Of a DNA stretch of 64,000 nt, positions 33,222 through 41,935 are shown piece by piece. Each line of letters starts with the position of its first letter. The first letter of the stretch is position 1. The notes beneath the pieces are model-generated. The model ran no database searches. It worked only from the letters and a program-made list of their open reading frames with translations, and was not told the DNA's origin. This DNA is from Streptomyces sp. CA-278952 (lineage in GTDB: Bacteria > Actinomycetota > Actinomycetes > Streptomycetales > Streptomycetaceae). Position numbers and translations under genes: made by a program. Where the stretch lies: the NCBI RefSeq assembly GCF_028747205.1, contig NZ_CP112880.1, forward strand, positions 3,224,001-3,288,000, in the 5' to 3' direction.

Positions 33222-35450
33222 ATGCTTGGATCGACTCACGGCACCCTCACCACCGACTTCCGTGCCCGGGTGGTGGCCTGCGGCGAGGAGCCGCACGCCG
33301 CCGTCGTCAGCCTTCCGACGGCCTCGGCCCGGGGCGGCCTCGACGTCAGCGGGCGACCACTGCACCTGACCGTGCCCGACCTGGACCGCTTCTTCCGGCC
33401 CCGGTCCGTGGCCGTCGTCGGCGCCTCGGACGCCGAGGGCCGCCCCAACACCGGCATCACCCGGCAGCTCATCGCCTGGGCCGACCGGGTGGGGGCCCGG
33501 CTGCACCCGGTGCACCCGACCCGCCCGGCCGTGTTCGGCCGGGACTGCTTCCCCTCGGTCGCCGACGTGCCCGAGCCGGTCGACCTCGCGGTCCTGCTGG
33601 TCGCTGACCCGCTCCCGGTGATCGAGGAGCTGGGCGAGGCCAAGGTGCCCTTCGCCGTCGCCTTCGCCTCCGGGTTCGCCGAGACCGGGGAGGCGGGCGC
33701 GGAGGCCCAGGCCCGGCTGGCGGCGGCGGCGGAGCGCTCCGGGCTGCGCCTGCTCGGGCCGAACACCAACCTGAACGCCTTCGAGAGGTTCCGGGAGGAC
33801 CTGGAAGGTCCCGCCATCGCCCTGATCACCCAGTCCGGTCACCAGGGCCGCCCGCTCCACGCCCTCCAGGAGCTGGGCATCCGGCTCTCCCACTGGGCCC
33901 CCACGGGCAACGAGGCCGATCTGGAGACCGCCGACTTCCTCGCGTACTTCGCCCAGCTCCCCGAGGTCGGGGCCATCGCCTGTTACGTGGAGGGGCTCAG
34001 GGACGGCCGTTCCTTCCTGCTCGCCGCCGACCGGGCCGCCCGCGCCAAGGTCCCCGTCGTCGCCGTCAAGGTGGGCCGCACGGAGGCCGGGGCCAGGACC
34101 GCCGCCTCGCACACCGGCAAGCTGACCGGGGCGGACGACGTGGTGGACGCGGCGATGCGGCAGTTCGGGGTGATCCGGGTGAACGGCCTGGACGAACTCC
34201 AGGACACCGCGGCCCTGTTGGCCCGCGCCCGGCCGCCGCAGGCCGAGGGGGTCGCCGTGTACTCGATCTCCGGCGGCACCGGCGCGCACTTCGCGGACCT
34301 GGCGACGGCGGCGGGGCTCTCGCTGCCCGCCCTCTCCGCCGCCAAGCAGGACGAGCTGCACACCTGGATACCCGGCTACCTGGACGTCGCCAACCCCATC
34401 GACAACGGCGGCCACCCGGTCGGCGACTGGCGCGGCCGGAAGATCATCGACGCGATCCTCGCGGACCCTGCGGTCGGGGTGCTGATCTGCCCGATCACCG
34501 GCCCCTTCCCCCCGATGAGCGACCGGCTCGCCCAGGACCTGGCGGACGCGGCGGAGGCCACGGACAAGCTGGTCTGCGTGGTCTGGGGCTCCCCCGTCGG
34601 CACCGAGGACGCCTACCGCACCACCCTGCTGGGCTCCTCCCGGCTCGCCACCTTCCGTACGGCTCGCAACTGCGTCACCGCCGTGAAGGCCTATCTGGAC
34701 CACCACCGCTTCACCGACCGCTACCGCTCCCCCTTCGAGGACGCGCCGCGCACCCCGTCGCCCTCCTTCCGCAAGGCCCAGGGCCTGCTGCGGCCGGGAC
34801 AGCAGCTCAGCGAGCACGCGGCGAAGCAGCTCCTGCGCGCGTACGGGATCCGGGTGCCGCGCGAGCAGTTGGTGACCAGCGCGGCGGCGGCGGTCCGGGC
34901 GGCCGGCCCGGTCGGCTACCCGGTGGTGATGAAGGCCTCCGGGCCCCGGCTCGCCCACAAGACGGAGCTGGGCCTGGTGAAGGTCGGCCTCACCTCGGCC
35001 AGCCAGGTCCGGGAGGCCTACCGCGAGCTGACCGACATCGCCCGGTACGAGTCCGTGGAGCTGGACGGCATCCTGGTCTGCCAGATGATCGACCGGGGCG
35101 TCGAGATGATGGTCGGGGTGACCCACGACGCGCTCTTCGGCCCGACCGTCACCGTGGGGCTCGGCGGGGTCCTGGTGGAGGTACTGCACGACGCGGCGGT
35201 CCGGGTGCCGCCGTTCGGCGAGCAGGAGGCCCGGGACATGCTCGGCGAGCTGCGCGGCCGGGCCCTGCTGGAGGGGGTGCGCGGCGGGCCGCCCGTCGAC
35301 GTGGACGCCCTCGTCGAAGTGGTGCTGCGGGTGCAGCGCATGGCCCTGGAGCTGGGCGACGACCTGACGGAGCTGGACATCAACCCGCTGGTGGTGCTGG
35401 GGCGCGGGCAGGGCGCGGTGGCCCTGGACGCGCTGGCGGTGTGCCGGTGA
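33222..35450 (+). CDS. Acyl-CoA synthetase of the NDP-forming (CoA-binding plus ATP-grasp) type
   Basis: A 742-residue protein with alpha and beta parts fused. The CoA-binding domain (about 45-165) has RSVAVVGASDAEGRPNTG. Succinyl-CoA-ligase-like domains (about 170-480) include the SHTGKL segment with the phosphorylated His. The ATP-grasp domain (about 520-742) has GYPVVMKASGPRLAHKTELG and ends TELDINPLVVLG. Such enzymes make acyl-CoA from acid, CoA and ATP. ATG 33222 chosen with GGAG about 12 bases upstream; GTG 33192 is an alternative. It overlaps the crotonase gene by 4 bases, under the double operator. Confidence 0.85.
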   Translation: MLGSTHGTLTTDFRARVVACGEEPHAAVVSLPTASARGGLDVSGRPLHLTVPDLDRFFRPRSVAVVGASDAEGRPNTGITRQLIAWADRVGARLHPVHPTRPAVFGRDCFPSVADVPEPVDLAVLLVADPLPVIEELGEAKVPFAVAFASGFAETGEAGAEAQARLAAAAERSGLRLLGPNTNLNAFERFREDLEGPAIALITQSGHQGRPLHALQELGIRLSHWAPTGNEADLETADFLAYFAQLPEVGAIACYVEGLRDGRSFLLAADRAARAKVPVVAVKVGRTEAGARTAASHTGKLTGADDVVDAAMRQFGVIRVNGLDELQDTAALLARARPPQAEGVAVYSISGGTGAHFADLATAAGLSLPALSAAKQDELHTWIPGYLDVANPIDNGGHPVGDWRGRKIIDAILADPAVGVLICPITGPFPPMSDRLAQDLADAAEATDKLVCVVWGSPVGTEDAYRTTLLGSSRLATFRTARNCVTAVKAYLDHHRFTDRYRSPFEDAPRTPSPSFRKAQGLLRPGQQLSEHAAKQLLRAYGIRVPREQLVTSAAAAVRAAGPVGYPVVMKASGPRLAHKTELGLVKVGLTSASQVREAYRELTDIARYESVELDGILVCQMIDRGVEMMVGVTHDALFGPTVTVGLGGVLVEVLHDAAVRVPPFGEQEARDMLGELRGRALLEGVRGGPPVDVDALVEVVLRVQRMALELGDDLTELDINPLVVLGRGQGAVALDALAVCR

Positions 35451-36388
35451 GCGGGGAGGCGGCGGAGGCCGCCACCCAGGAATCCGCCACCCAGGAATTC
35501 GCCGGCCCGGAGGCCGCCACCCGGGAGTCCGCCGGCCCGGAGGCCGCCACCCGGGAAGCCACTCCCCCGGAGGCCGCCCCTCAGGAGGCAGCACCCCGGG
35601 ACGCGACCGTCCTGCACTCCCTCGACGGTGGCGTCTCCTGGATCACCCTCAACCGCCCCGAGGTCATGAACGCCGTCACCTGGGAGCAGCGGGAGCGGAT
35701 CATCGCCCTGTTGGCCGAGGCCTCCGCCGACCCCGCCGTACGGGCCGTCGTGCTCACCGCCACCGGCCGCGGCTTCTGCGCGGGCGCCGACCTGCGTGGC
35801 ACCCCGGCCCCGGCACGCGAACGCGTCCCCGGGGACGTCGCCCGGACGATCCGGCTCGGCGCGCAGCGGCTGATCGCCGCCGTACTGGACTGCGAGAAGC
35901 CGGTGATCGCCGCCGTCAACGGGACGGCGGCGGGGATCGGCGCGCATCTGGCGTTCGCGTGCGATCTGGTCCTGGCGGCCGACACGGCGAAGTTCGTCGA
36001 GGTCTTCGTACGCCGGGGGCTCGTCCCGGACGGCGGCGGCGCGTATCTGCTGCCCCGGCTGGTGGGCCCGCAGCGCGCCAAGGAGCTGATGTTCTTCGGG
36101 GACGCGCTGCCGGCGGCGGACGCGGAGCGGCTGGGTCTGGTCAACCGCACGGTTCCGGGAGGGGAGTTGGAGGCCCTGGCCAAGGAGTGGGCGGGCCGGC
36201 TGGCGGAAGGCCCCACCCGGGCCCTCGCCCTGACCAAGCAGCTGGTGAACGCCTCGCTGGACGGCGACCGGGCCTCGGCGTTCGCGGCGGAGGCCGCCGC
36301 CCAGGAGATCAACATGACCACGCGCGACGCCAACGAGGGCGTGGCGTCCTTCGTCGAGCGCCGGTCGCCGGAGTACCGGGGTCGCTGA
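35447..36388 (+). CDS. Enoyl-CoA hydratase/isomerase, PaaG-like, with repeat N-terminus
   Basis: A 313-residue crotonase. Residues 1-50 are a low-complexity extension of EAAT and AGPEAATRE units from a roughly 27-bp repeat. The fold starts at VLHSLDGGVSWITLNRPEVMN. Oxyanion segments are GRGFCAGADLRG and NGTAAGIGAHLAFACDLV; GLVPDGGGAYLLPRLVG resembles PaaG-type isomerases, where an Asp acts. The GTG start overlaps the previous stop (GTGA). It probably works on the CoA ester made by the preceding enzyme. Confidence 0.85.
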   Translation: MSGEAAEAATQESATQEFAGPEAATRESAGPEAATREATPPEAAPQEAAPRDATVLHSLDGGVSWITLNRPEVMNAVTWEQRERIIALLAEASADPAVRAVVLTATGRGFCAGADLRGTPAPARERVPGDVARTIRLGAQRLIAAVLDCEKPVIAAVNGTAAGIGAHLAFACDLVLAADTAKFVEVFVRRGLVPDGGGAYLLPRLVGPQRAKELMFFGDALPAADAERLGLVNRTVPGGELEALAKEWAGRLAEGPTRALALTKQLVNASLDGDRASAFAAEAAAQEINMTTRDANEGVASFVERRSPEYRGR

Positions 36389-36414
36389 GGGGCGCCCGCC
36401 CCGGGCGGATCGGT

Positions 36415-37350
36415 TCAGCCGGCCACCGGCGGGTTGAAGCGGTGGAACGCGGGGTCCGACCAGCGCAGCGGGGAGGCGGCGGCGATCTCCCGCACGGCGG
36501 TCACCTCGAACTCCACGAGGCGCTCCGCCCCCGGTACGCGCGCCACCGCGTCCCCGTCCCAGACGGTGCGGGCGAAGCCGGTCAGATGGAGGGAGGCTCC
36601 GGTGTCCCAGTCGGGCACGAGGAGACCGGCGGCCGGGTTGAGTTCGAGGTTGCCCAGGGTCAGGAACATGCCGTTGCCCGCGTAGTCGGGCCAGCGCAGC
36701 AGGCGAGGTGTGAGCACCTGGACAAAGCCCGGGTTGCCGCCCCTGTGCGAGGCGTCGGCGTCGCCCCGGTCGGAGGCGGTGGCGACGAAGAAGGTGTCGG
36801 CGGTCCGCAGTGCCTCCTCCTGCGCGGGGCTCAGGGCGTCGCCGTCCGTGACGGTGGACCGCTGCCCGGTCTCCTCGCCCGGCGCGATCCGGCGGTGCCG
36901 GCGCTCCTGGATGTACTTGGGGCAGTTGGCGACGGCCTGGTCGAGGTCGACGCGGAGCCCGTTCCCGTCACGGGCCGCCCGGCCGTTCATCCGCATCCGG
37001 CGCCGGGTCGCCGGTTCGATGGCGATCATGCCGACGCGGGCGGGGGCGGACCCGCCCGTGCCGGCTCCGGACAGCAGACCGGCCAGCGGGTCGCCGGGCG
37101 GCGGCAGGGCTCCGACGACCAGGGTGTCCGGCGCGGGAACGCTCAGAAATCCCGGTTCGCCGGTGAGCTGGGTCGCCCAGATCCGCCCCCGGTCGTCCGC
37201 GCCGCCCAGCACCAGGAAGGGCTGCCGGGCGAGGAAGTCCGCCGCCACCTCGGGGATGTCGGAGCGGATGGCCCGCCCCGCGCTCGCCGCCCGCCGGGCG
37301 AGCCCCGCCCGCTCCTGCACGGCGACCTCACCCCGGTGGTATCCGCTCAT
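36415..37350 (-). CDS. Pyridoxamine-phosphate-oxidase-like FMN protein
   Basis: A 311-residue split-barrel flavoprotein. FLVLGGADDRGRIWATQLTG is in the first half, TFFVATASDRGDADASHRGG in the second, with GNLELNPAAGLLVPDWDTG; this double arrangement is seen in actinobacterial PNPOx-family proteins of unknown substrate. ATG 37350 chosen; an upstream start at 37383 lies in the intergenic gap. It follows the VOC gene by 45 bases and converges with the crotonase gene. Confidence 0.78.
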   Translation of the reverse strand: MSGYHRGEVAVQERAGLARRAASAGRAIRSDIPEVAADFLARQPFLVLGGADDRGRIWATQLTGEPGFLSVPAPDTLVVGALPPPGDPLAGLLSGAGTGGSAPARVGMIAIEPATRRRMRMNGRAARDGNGLRVDLDQAVANCPKYIQERRHRRIAPGEETGQRSTVTDGDALSPAQEEALRTADTFFVATASDRGDADASHRGGNPGFVQVLTPRLLRWPDYAGNGMFLTLGNLELNPAAGLLVPDWDTGASLHLTGFARTVWDGDAVARVPGAERLVEFEVTAVREIAAASPLRWSDPAFHRFNPPVAG

Positions 37351-37395
37351 GACCCCACTCCCCGATCCGATCCGATCCGACACAGACGAAAGGCG

Positions 37396-37851
37396 CTAGA
37401 AGAAGCCGCAGGTGGGAGCGGCTGCGGTCGGTGCGTCCGCCGGGTCGGCCCCGGTCGGCGCGTAGACCTCCAGGCGGATGCCGTCGGGGTCGGTGAAGAA
37501 GATCCCGCCCGAGGTGCCGCTCTCGCCGTGGGGTACGACGCCCTCGTGGGCGAACTCCGCGCCCAGCCCGCGCAGGACCTCCTCGGTGGCCCGTACCTCC
37601 TCGACGGAGTCCACCTGGAACGAGAGGTGGTGGAGGCCGGGGAGGGCCGTCGCGAACGTGCCTGTGCTCTGTTGCCACAGGGTCACCATGAGCCGGGTGT
37701 CGCGCCCAAGGAAGATCCAGCGGCGGTCGGCGTCCTTGCCCTCGGCCAGCACCTCGAAGTCGAAGACCTCGCGGTAGAAGGCGGCCGAGCGTTCCAGGTC
37801 GGTGACGTTCAGGCCGACGTGGCCGGTCGACAGGTTCTTCGCCTTGCCCAT
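37396..37851 (-). CDS. VOC family ring-cleavage/glyoxalase-like protein
   Basis: A 151-residue single VOC module pair. LSTGHVGLNVTDLERSAAFYREVFDFEV holds the first metal-ligand His; GLHHLSFQVDSVEE the second; GGIFFTDPDGIRLEVYAP the Glu. This is the ligand pattern of extradiol dioxygenases and glyoxalases. Start ATG 37851. It heads a two-gene operon with the PNPOx protein. A role in aromatic or ring oxidation is possible, but the metal and substrate are unknown. Confidence 0.82.
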   Translation of the reverse strand: MGKAKNLSTGHVGLNVTDLERSAAFYREVFDFEVLAEGKDADRRWIFLGRDTRLMVTLWQQSTGTFATALPGLHHLSFQVDSVEEVRATEEVLRGLGAEFAHEGVVPHGESGTSGGIFFTDPDGIRLEVYAPTGADPADAPTAAAPTCGFF

Positions 37852-38012
37852 GGTCGATCCCACTCCTCCACTCAGGGTCGCGAGATGGTCTCGTAACCGC
37901 TGATATCGAGTTTGAGGGTTAGACCGGAGGGGAGTCAACCGGTGATCTTCATTTGGCTGGTTAAGATTGATGTACCCGCCACCCCCTCCCTCGCGGCAGA
38001 AGGAGTCCAGCC

Positions 38013-38600
38013 ATGCCCCAACCCCCCGGCGCGGACCCCCGGCCGCTGACCGGCGAGCCGCTCGCCCTCGACCTGCTCAACACCCGCTGGATCGACGGAG
38101 GCGGCCCGCACGACCTGCTGGATTCCGTGGCCGGCCTGGCCACCTGGCTGAACAGCCCCCCGGTGCGCGGACACCTCGGGCCCGCACCCGCCCCGACCGC
38201 CGACCGCGCCACGCTGGACCGGCTGCTCCTCGCCCGGACGGCGCTCGACGCACTGGCCGCCTCGGCCGCCCGTCAGGATCCGGCCACCCCCGAGAGCGCC
38301 GACCGGCTGAACGAGGTCCTCTCCCACGGGCGCGTCCGCCGCGCACTGGGGCCCGACGGGGCGCCGGCGTCGGCGGTGGAGGTGGACGACCCGTCCTGGG
38401 CCCCCGCCTGGTACGCGGCGGAGAACTGGCTCCGCCTGATCGCCGACCGGCCCGACCGCATCCGCCCCTGCGCGAACCACGCCTGCGTCCTGCACTTCTA
38501 CGACGTCTCCAAGAACGGGACGCGCCGCTGGTGCTCCATGGCGGGCTGCGGCAACCGCGCGAAGGCGCAGCGCCACTACGCCCGGCGCTCCGGGGCCTGA
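38013..38600 (+). CDS. CGNR zinc finger (ABATE) transcriptional regulator
   Basis: A 195-residue protein. The ABATE domain begins PLALDLLNTRWIDGGG; the C-terminal CGNR zinc finger has CANHACVLHFYDVSKNG and RRWCSMAGCGNRAKAQRHY with four cysteines. These are stress-type regulators of unknown ligand. ATG with AGAAGGAG upstream. Divergent from the VOC/PNPOx operon and probably its regulator. Confidence 0.88.
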   Translation: MPQPPGADPRPLTGEPLALDLLNTRWIDGGGPHDLLDSVAGLATWLNSPPVRGHLGPAPAPTADRATLDRLLLARTALDALAASAARQDPATPESADRLNEVLSHGRVRRALGPDGAPASAVEVDDPSWAPAWYAAENWLRLIADRPDRIRPCANHACVLHFYDVSKNGTRRWCSMAGCGNRAKAQRHYARRSGA

Positions 38601-38685
38601 CCCGCCCGCCCCACCCCGTCCGACCGGCCCGACCCGCCCGACCCCGCCGGCCCCACCCGGCCCGGACGCCCGCACGGGTTCACAT

Positions 38686-38700
38686 CTGGCGGGCCGTCAG
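38686..38700. promoter_or_regulatory. Predicted operator, one mismatch
   Basis: CTGGC, spacer GGGCC, GTCAG, flanked by CAT and CTCT. It lies 5 bases before the first ATG of the flavin reductase gene. One position differs from the consensus (G for A). Confidence 0.55.
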
Positions 38701-38705
38701 CTCTA

Positions 38706-39344
38706 ATGGACGGCGTGATGGGACATGCAGGCATGGCCGCCACCGCCGTCCGGTACCTCAGGTCCGTCGGCGCCGCCACGACAGCCGCACCGGGGACACC
38801 TGCCGGGGCACCGCCCGAGGCGCTGCCCCGGCCGGATCTGAGGGCCGTCCGGGACGATGAGCGGCTGCTCGTCGCCCCGGCCGAATTCCGGCGCGTACTC
38901 GGGCACTTCGCCAGCGGGGTCACCGTGGTCACCGCCCGGGACGCGGACGGGCCGACGGGCTTCGCCTGCCAGTCCTTCGCCTCACTCTCGCTGGACCCGC
39001 CGCTGGTGTCCTTCATGGTCGCCCGTACGTCGACGACCTGGCCGCGCATCGCCCGCGCCGGGGCGTTCTGCGTGAACATCCTCGGGGCGGAACAGGGCGC
39101 GCTGTGCCGGGCGTTCGCGGTGAGCGGCGCCGACAAGTTCGCGGGCGTGGCCCACGAGGACGCCCCGGCGACCGGGTCTCCGCTGCTGGACTCGGTGCCC
39201 GCCTGGATCGACTGCCGCATCCACGCCGTCCACACCGGCGGCGACCACCTCATCGTGGTCGGCCGGGTGGAGGCGCTGGGGGCGGCGGACGAGGGGGAGC
39301 CGCTGCTGTTCCACCGGGGGGCGTTCGGCCGGTTCAGCCGCTGA
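38706..39344 (+). CDS. Flavin reductase (HpaC/HsaB-like split barrel)
   Basis: A 212-residue protein counted from ATG 38706; ATG 38718 and 38733 are alternatives, and no clear ribosome site exists for any. The domain begins EFRRVLGHFASGVTVVTARD, with ACQSFASLSLDPPLVSFMVAR, FCVNILGAEQ and GDHLIVVGRV. These enzymes reduce flavin for a two-component monooxygenase; HsaB does so in steroid ring cleavage. No monooxygenase partner lies next to it. The operator is immediately upstream. Its end overlaps the convergent MFS gene by 11 bases. Confidence 0.85.
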   Translation: MDGVMGHAGMAATAVRYLRSVGAATTAAPGTPAGAPPEALPRPDLRAVRDDERLLVAPAEFRRVLGHFASGVTVVTARDADGPTGFACQSFASLSLDPPLVSFMVARTSTTWPRIARAGAFCVNILGAEQGALCRAFAVSGADKFAGVAHEDAPATGSPLLDSVPAWIDCRIHAVHTGGDHLIVVGRVEALGAADEGEPLLFHRGAFGRFSR

Positions 39345-40701
39345 GCCCGCCCGCGTCCACCGGCTCCGTGCGGTCCGGGGCCCCGCCCGCGTCCACCGGG
39401 GCGCGGCGGCGGATCACCAGGGACATCAGCGCCGCCATCGCGCACAGCGCCCCCGCCGCGTACCAGACCACGTCGTAATTGCCGAACACGTCCCGCGCGA
39501 CCCCGCCGAGGAACGCCACGACCGCCGCGCCCACCTGGTGCGAAGCCAGCACCCAGCCGAAGACGATCGCGCTGTCGTCGCCGTACTGCTCGCGGCAGAG
39601 CGCCAGCGTCGGCGGGACCGTGGCGACCCAGTCCAGCCCGTAGAACACGATGAAGAAGATCATCGGAGGCTGGACCTCGGGGCCGATCAGCAGCGGCAGG
39701 AACAGCAGGGAGATCCCGCGCAGCGCGTAGTAGACGGCGAGCAGCCTGCGGGCGTCGAAGCGGTCGGTGAGCCAGCCGGAGAAGATCGTGCCGATGACGT
39801 CGAAGACCCCGATCACCGCGAGCAGCGAGGCCGCCACGACGATGGGCATGTGGTTGTCGTGGGCGAACGGGACGAAGTGGGTGCGGATCAGGCCGTTGGT
39901 GGAGGCCCCGCAGATCGCGAAGGCGCCCGCCAGCAGCCAGAACGGGCCGGTGCGGGCCGCGTCGAACAGCACGCGCACTGTCCGGCGCGCGGCTCCCCGC
40001 ACCGGCACGGGCTTCGCCAGGTACGTGCCGCCGTAGGGGGCGAGCCCGACATCGGCCGGGTGGTCGCGCATCAGAAGCCAGACGAACGGGACGACGACGA
40101 GGGCGGCCAGGGCGACGGTGACCGAGGCGGGCCGCCAGCCGTGTCTGTCGACGATCCAGGCGCAGAGCGGAAGGAAGACGAGCTGTCCGGAGGCCCCCGC
40201 CGCGGTGAGGATGCCGGTGACCAGGCCCCGGCGGGCGACGAACCAGCGGTTGGTGACGGTCGCGGCGAAGGCCATCGCCATCGACCCGGTGCCGAGGCCG
40301 ACGAGGAGTCCCCAGTAGATCATCAGCTGCCAGGAGGCGGTCATCCAGACGCTGGCGATCGCCCCGGCCGCCACCATGGTGAGCGCGATCGCCACGACCC
40401 GCCGGATGCCGAAGCGGTCCATGAGCGCGGCGGCGAACGGCGCGGTCAGCCCGTACAGCGCCATGTCGAGGGAGACCGCGAGCCCGATCTCGCCCCGGGT
40501 CCAGCCGAACTCGGCGTGGAGCGGGTCGATGAGCAGCCCGGGCAGGGAGTTGAACGCCGCACCGCCGATGATCGTCACGAAGGTGATGGCGGCGACGATC
40601 CACGCCCGGTGGACGCGGGGGCGGGGACGGGGGCGGCGACGCGCCTCGCGGGCCGGCCGCCGGCCGTCGTCCCGGGCGGTGCTTTCGATGGTCTCGGTCA
40701 C
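39334..40701 (-). CDS. MFS transporter, monocarboxylate type
   Basis: A 455-residue transporter with 12 membrane segments. LHAEFGWTRGEIGLAVSL (start of the second segment) and RFGIRRVVAIALTMVAAG are typical of the oxalate/monocarboxylate family; a DRFDARR loop lies between segments 8 and 9. GTG start; Arg/Pro-rich N-terminus of about 30 residues is cytoplasmic. It may import an acid substrate, but no link to the operator set is seen in its own promoter. Confidence 0.82.
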   Translation of the reverse strand: MTETIESTARDDGRRPAREARRRPRPRPRVHRAWIVAAITFVTIIGGAAFNSLPGLLIDPLHAEFGWTRGEIGLAVSLDMALYGLTAPFAAALMDRFGIRRVVAIALTMVAAGAIASVWMTASWQLMIYWGLLVGLGTGSMAMAFAATVTNRWFVARRGLVTGILTAAGASGQLVFLPLCAWIVDRHGWRPASVTVALAALVVVPFVWLLMRDHPADVGLAPYGGTYLAKPVPVRGAARRTVRVLFDAARTGPFWLLAGAFAICGASTNGLIRTHFVPFAHDNHMPIVVAASLLAVIGVFDVIGTIFSGWLTDRFDARRLLAVYYALRGISLLFLPLLIGPEVQPPMIFFIVFYGLDWVATVPPTLALCREQYGDDSAIVFGWVLASHQVGAAVVAFLGGVARDVFGNYDVVWYAAGALCAMAALMSLVIRRRAPVDAGGAPDRTEPVDAGGLSG

Positions 40702-40783
40702 GGGGAACAGCCTCGTGGCCTGCTCCCTTCGCCACGAGTGGCCGGGCGGACACGGTTCGCAGGGATCGGGCCATGGCCCGCCC

Positions 40784-41185
40784 TCAAGCAGGCAGTCTCG
40801 TGTCGATGACGCAGCTGATCTCGACGACCTGGCCGGGCAGGGTCAGTTCAGTAACACCCAGGACCGTGCTGGCCGGACGGTGGTCGCCGAAGTACCCCAG
40901 GTTGCCCTCCGCCGTCGCCGCGGCATTCTGCCGCAGGTTCACCACGTACAGGGTCTGCGAGACGACCTGGTTCCGGGTGGCGCCGTAGTGGTCCAGGACC
41001 TTGTCCATGTTGGCGTAGGTCCGCTCGAGCTGGGCGGCGAAGTCGCCCGCGTGGAGGAACTCTCCCGCCCCATCGAAGGAGAGCTGTCCGGAGACGTGGA
41101 TCAGCTCGCCGGATTTGATCGCCTGTGAGTAGCCGAAGTCTCTCTCGGCCGGTACGTCGTAGGTGAAGGCATCGATGGTGGCCAC
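40784..41185 (-). CDS. RidA family (YjgF/UK114) protein
   Basis: A 133-residue trimeric deaminase-type protein. GYSQAIKSGELIHVSGQLSFD and the C-terminal LTLPGQVVEISCVI are RidA features; the conserved catalytic Arg of RidA (near IRVAC in classic members) appears replaced by Ser-Cys, so 2-aminoacrylate deaminase activity is doubtful. GTG start. Divergent from the HxlR gene, which probably regulates it. Confidence 0.85.
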   Translation of the reverse strand: MATIDAFTYDVPAERDFGYSQAIKSGELIHVSGQLSFDGAGEFLHAGDFAAQLERTYANMDKVLDHYGATRNQVVSQTLYVVNLRQNAAATAEGNLGYFGDHRPASTVLGVTELTLPGQVVEISCVIDTRLPA

Positions 41186-41215
41186 GGTGCTCGCCCTTCC
41201 GTTGCGCTCTCTTGT

Positions 41216-41230
41216 AGTTACTCGGAAACT
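41216..41230. promoter_or_regulatory. Possible HxlR operator between ridA and hxlR
   Basis: AGTT, 7-base spacer, AACT, placed midway in the 100-bp divergent gap. Short half-sites make it tentative. Confidence 0.3.
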
Positions 41231-41286
41231 GTAGGAGAGTAAAGGCTGACCTGGAAGAACGCACTTTTCGGTGACTGAGGAACCTC

Positions 41287-41670
41287 ATGGTGACCAAGCA
41301 ACTGCTCAAGGGCCTGCCCGAGGACGCTGACCTGCGGCGGGCGGACTCCCTGGCGCGGGAGATCTTCTCGGACGTCGCCAACAAGTGGGCGCTCCTGATC
41401 ATCGAGGCGCTCGGCGAGCGCACCCTGCGCTTCAGCGAGCTGCGGAACGAGGTCGAGGGCGTCAGCCACAAGATGCTCACCCAGAACCTGCGCATGCTGG
41501 AGCGCAATGGCCTGGTCGACCGGAAGGTGTACCCCACCGTGCCGCCGCGCGTCGAGTACACCCTCACCGAGCCGGGCCGGGCCCTGCGCACCGCGGTCGA
41601 CGCCCTATGCGGCTGGACCCACCAGCACCTCGGTCACATCGAGAGGGCACGCGGCCGTTTCGACGCCTGA
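41287..41670 (+). CDS. HxlR family transcriptional regulator
   Basis: A 127-residue winged-helix protein. KWALLIIEALGERTLRFSEL and the turn GVSHKMLTQNLRMLERNGLVDR are the HxlR HTH and wing. ATG with GAGGAAC upstream. Divergent from ridA; the inverted AGTT/AACT sequence at 41216-41230 in the gap is a possible site. Confidence 0.88.
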   Translation: MVTKQLLKGLPEDADLRRADSLAREIFSDVANKWALLIIEALGERTLRFSELRNEVEGVSHKMLTQNLRMLERNGLVDRKVYPTVPPRVEYTLTEPGRALRTAVDALCGWTHQHLGHIERARGRFDA

Positions 41671-41935
41671 CGGACACGCAGCGAGACCCTCGCGCGTCGC
41701 GCGATTCCTTTGATTTCGAAACCTCATCTGCCCCAGGGGTTTCCAGCGTCGGCGATTCGGCCAACTGACGCGTCCGGAGCGCGGCTCCGTACCGGTGCGC
41801 ACACGCCCACCCCGTTGCTACGTATGGGCGCCCACGCGTCCGAAATCGAGTGCGTTCGATTCCGCGGCGGCGTCGTTATGCCGTGCACTGCCCGGGCCAT
41901 CCAGGCGCGGCGTCGATCCCCACGGGAGGGAACAG

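Noticed and set aside
33186..35594. 802-residue minus-strand frame
   Set aside because: It mirrors the acyl-CoA synthetase gene, which has clear domains and codon bias on the plus strand.
41671..41935. Precursor peptide for the ABC exporter
   Set aside because: The possible frame has no ribosome site, no leader/core pattern and runs into the exporter gene out of frame.
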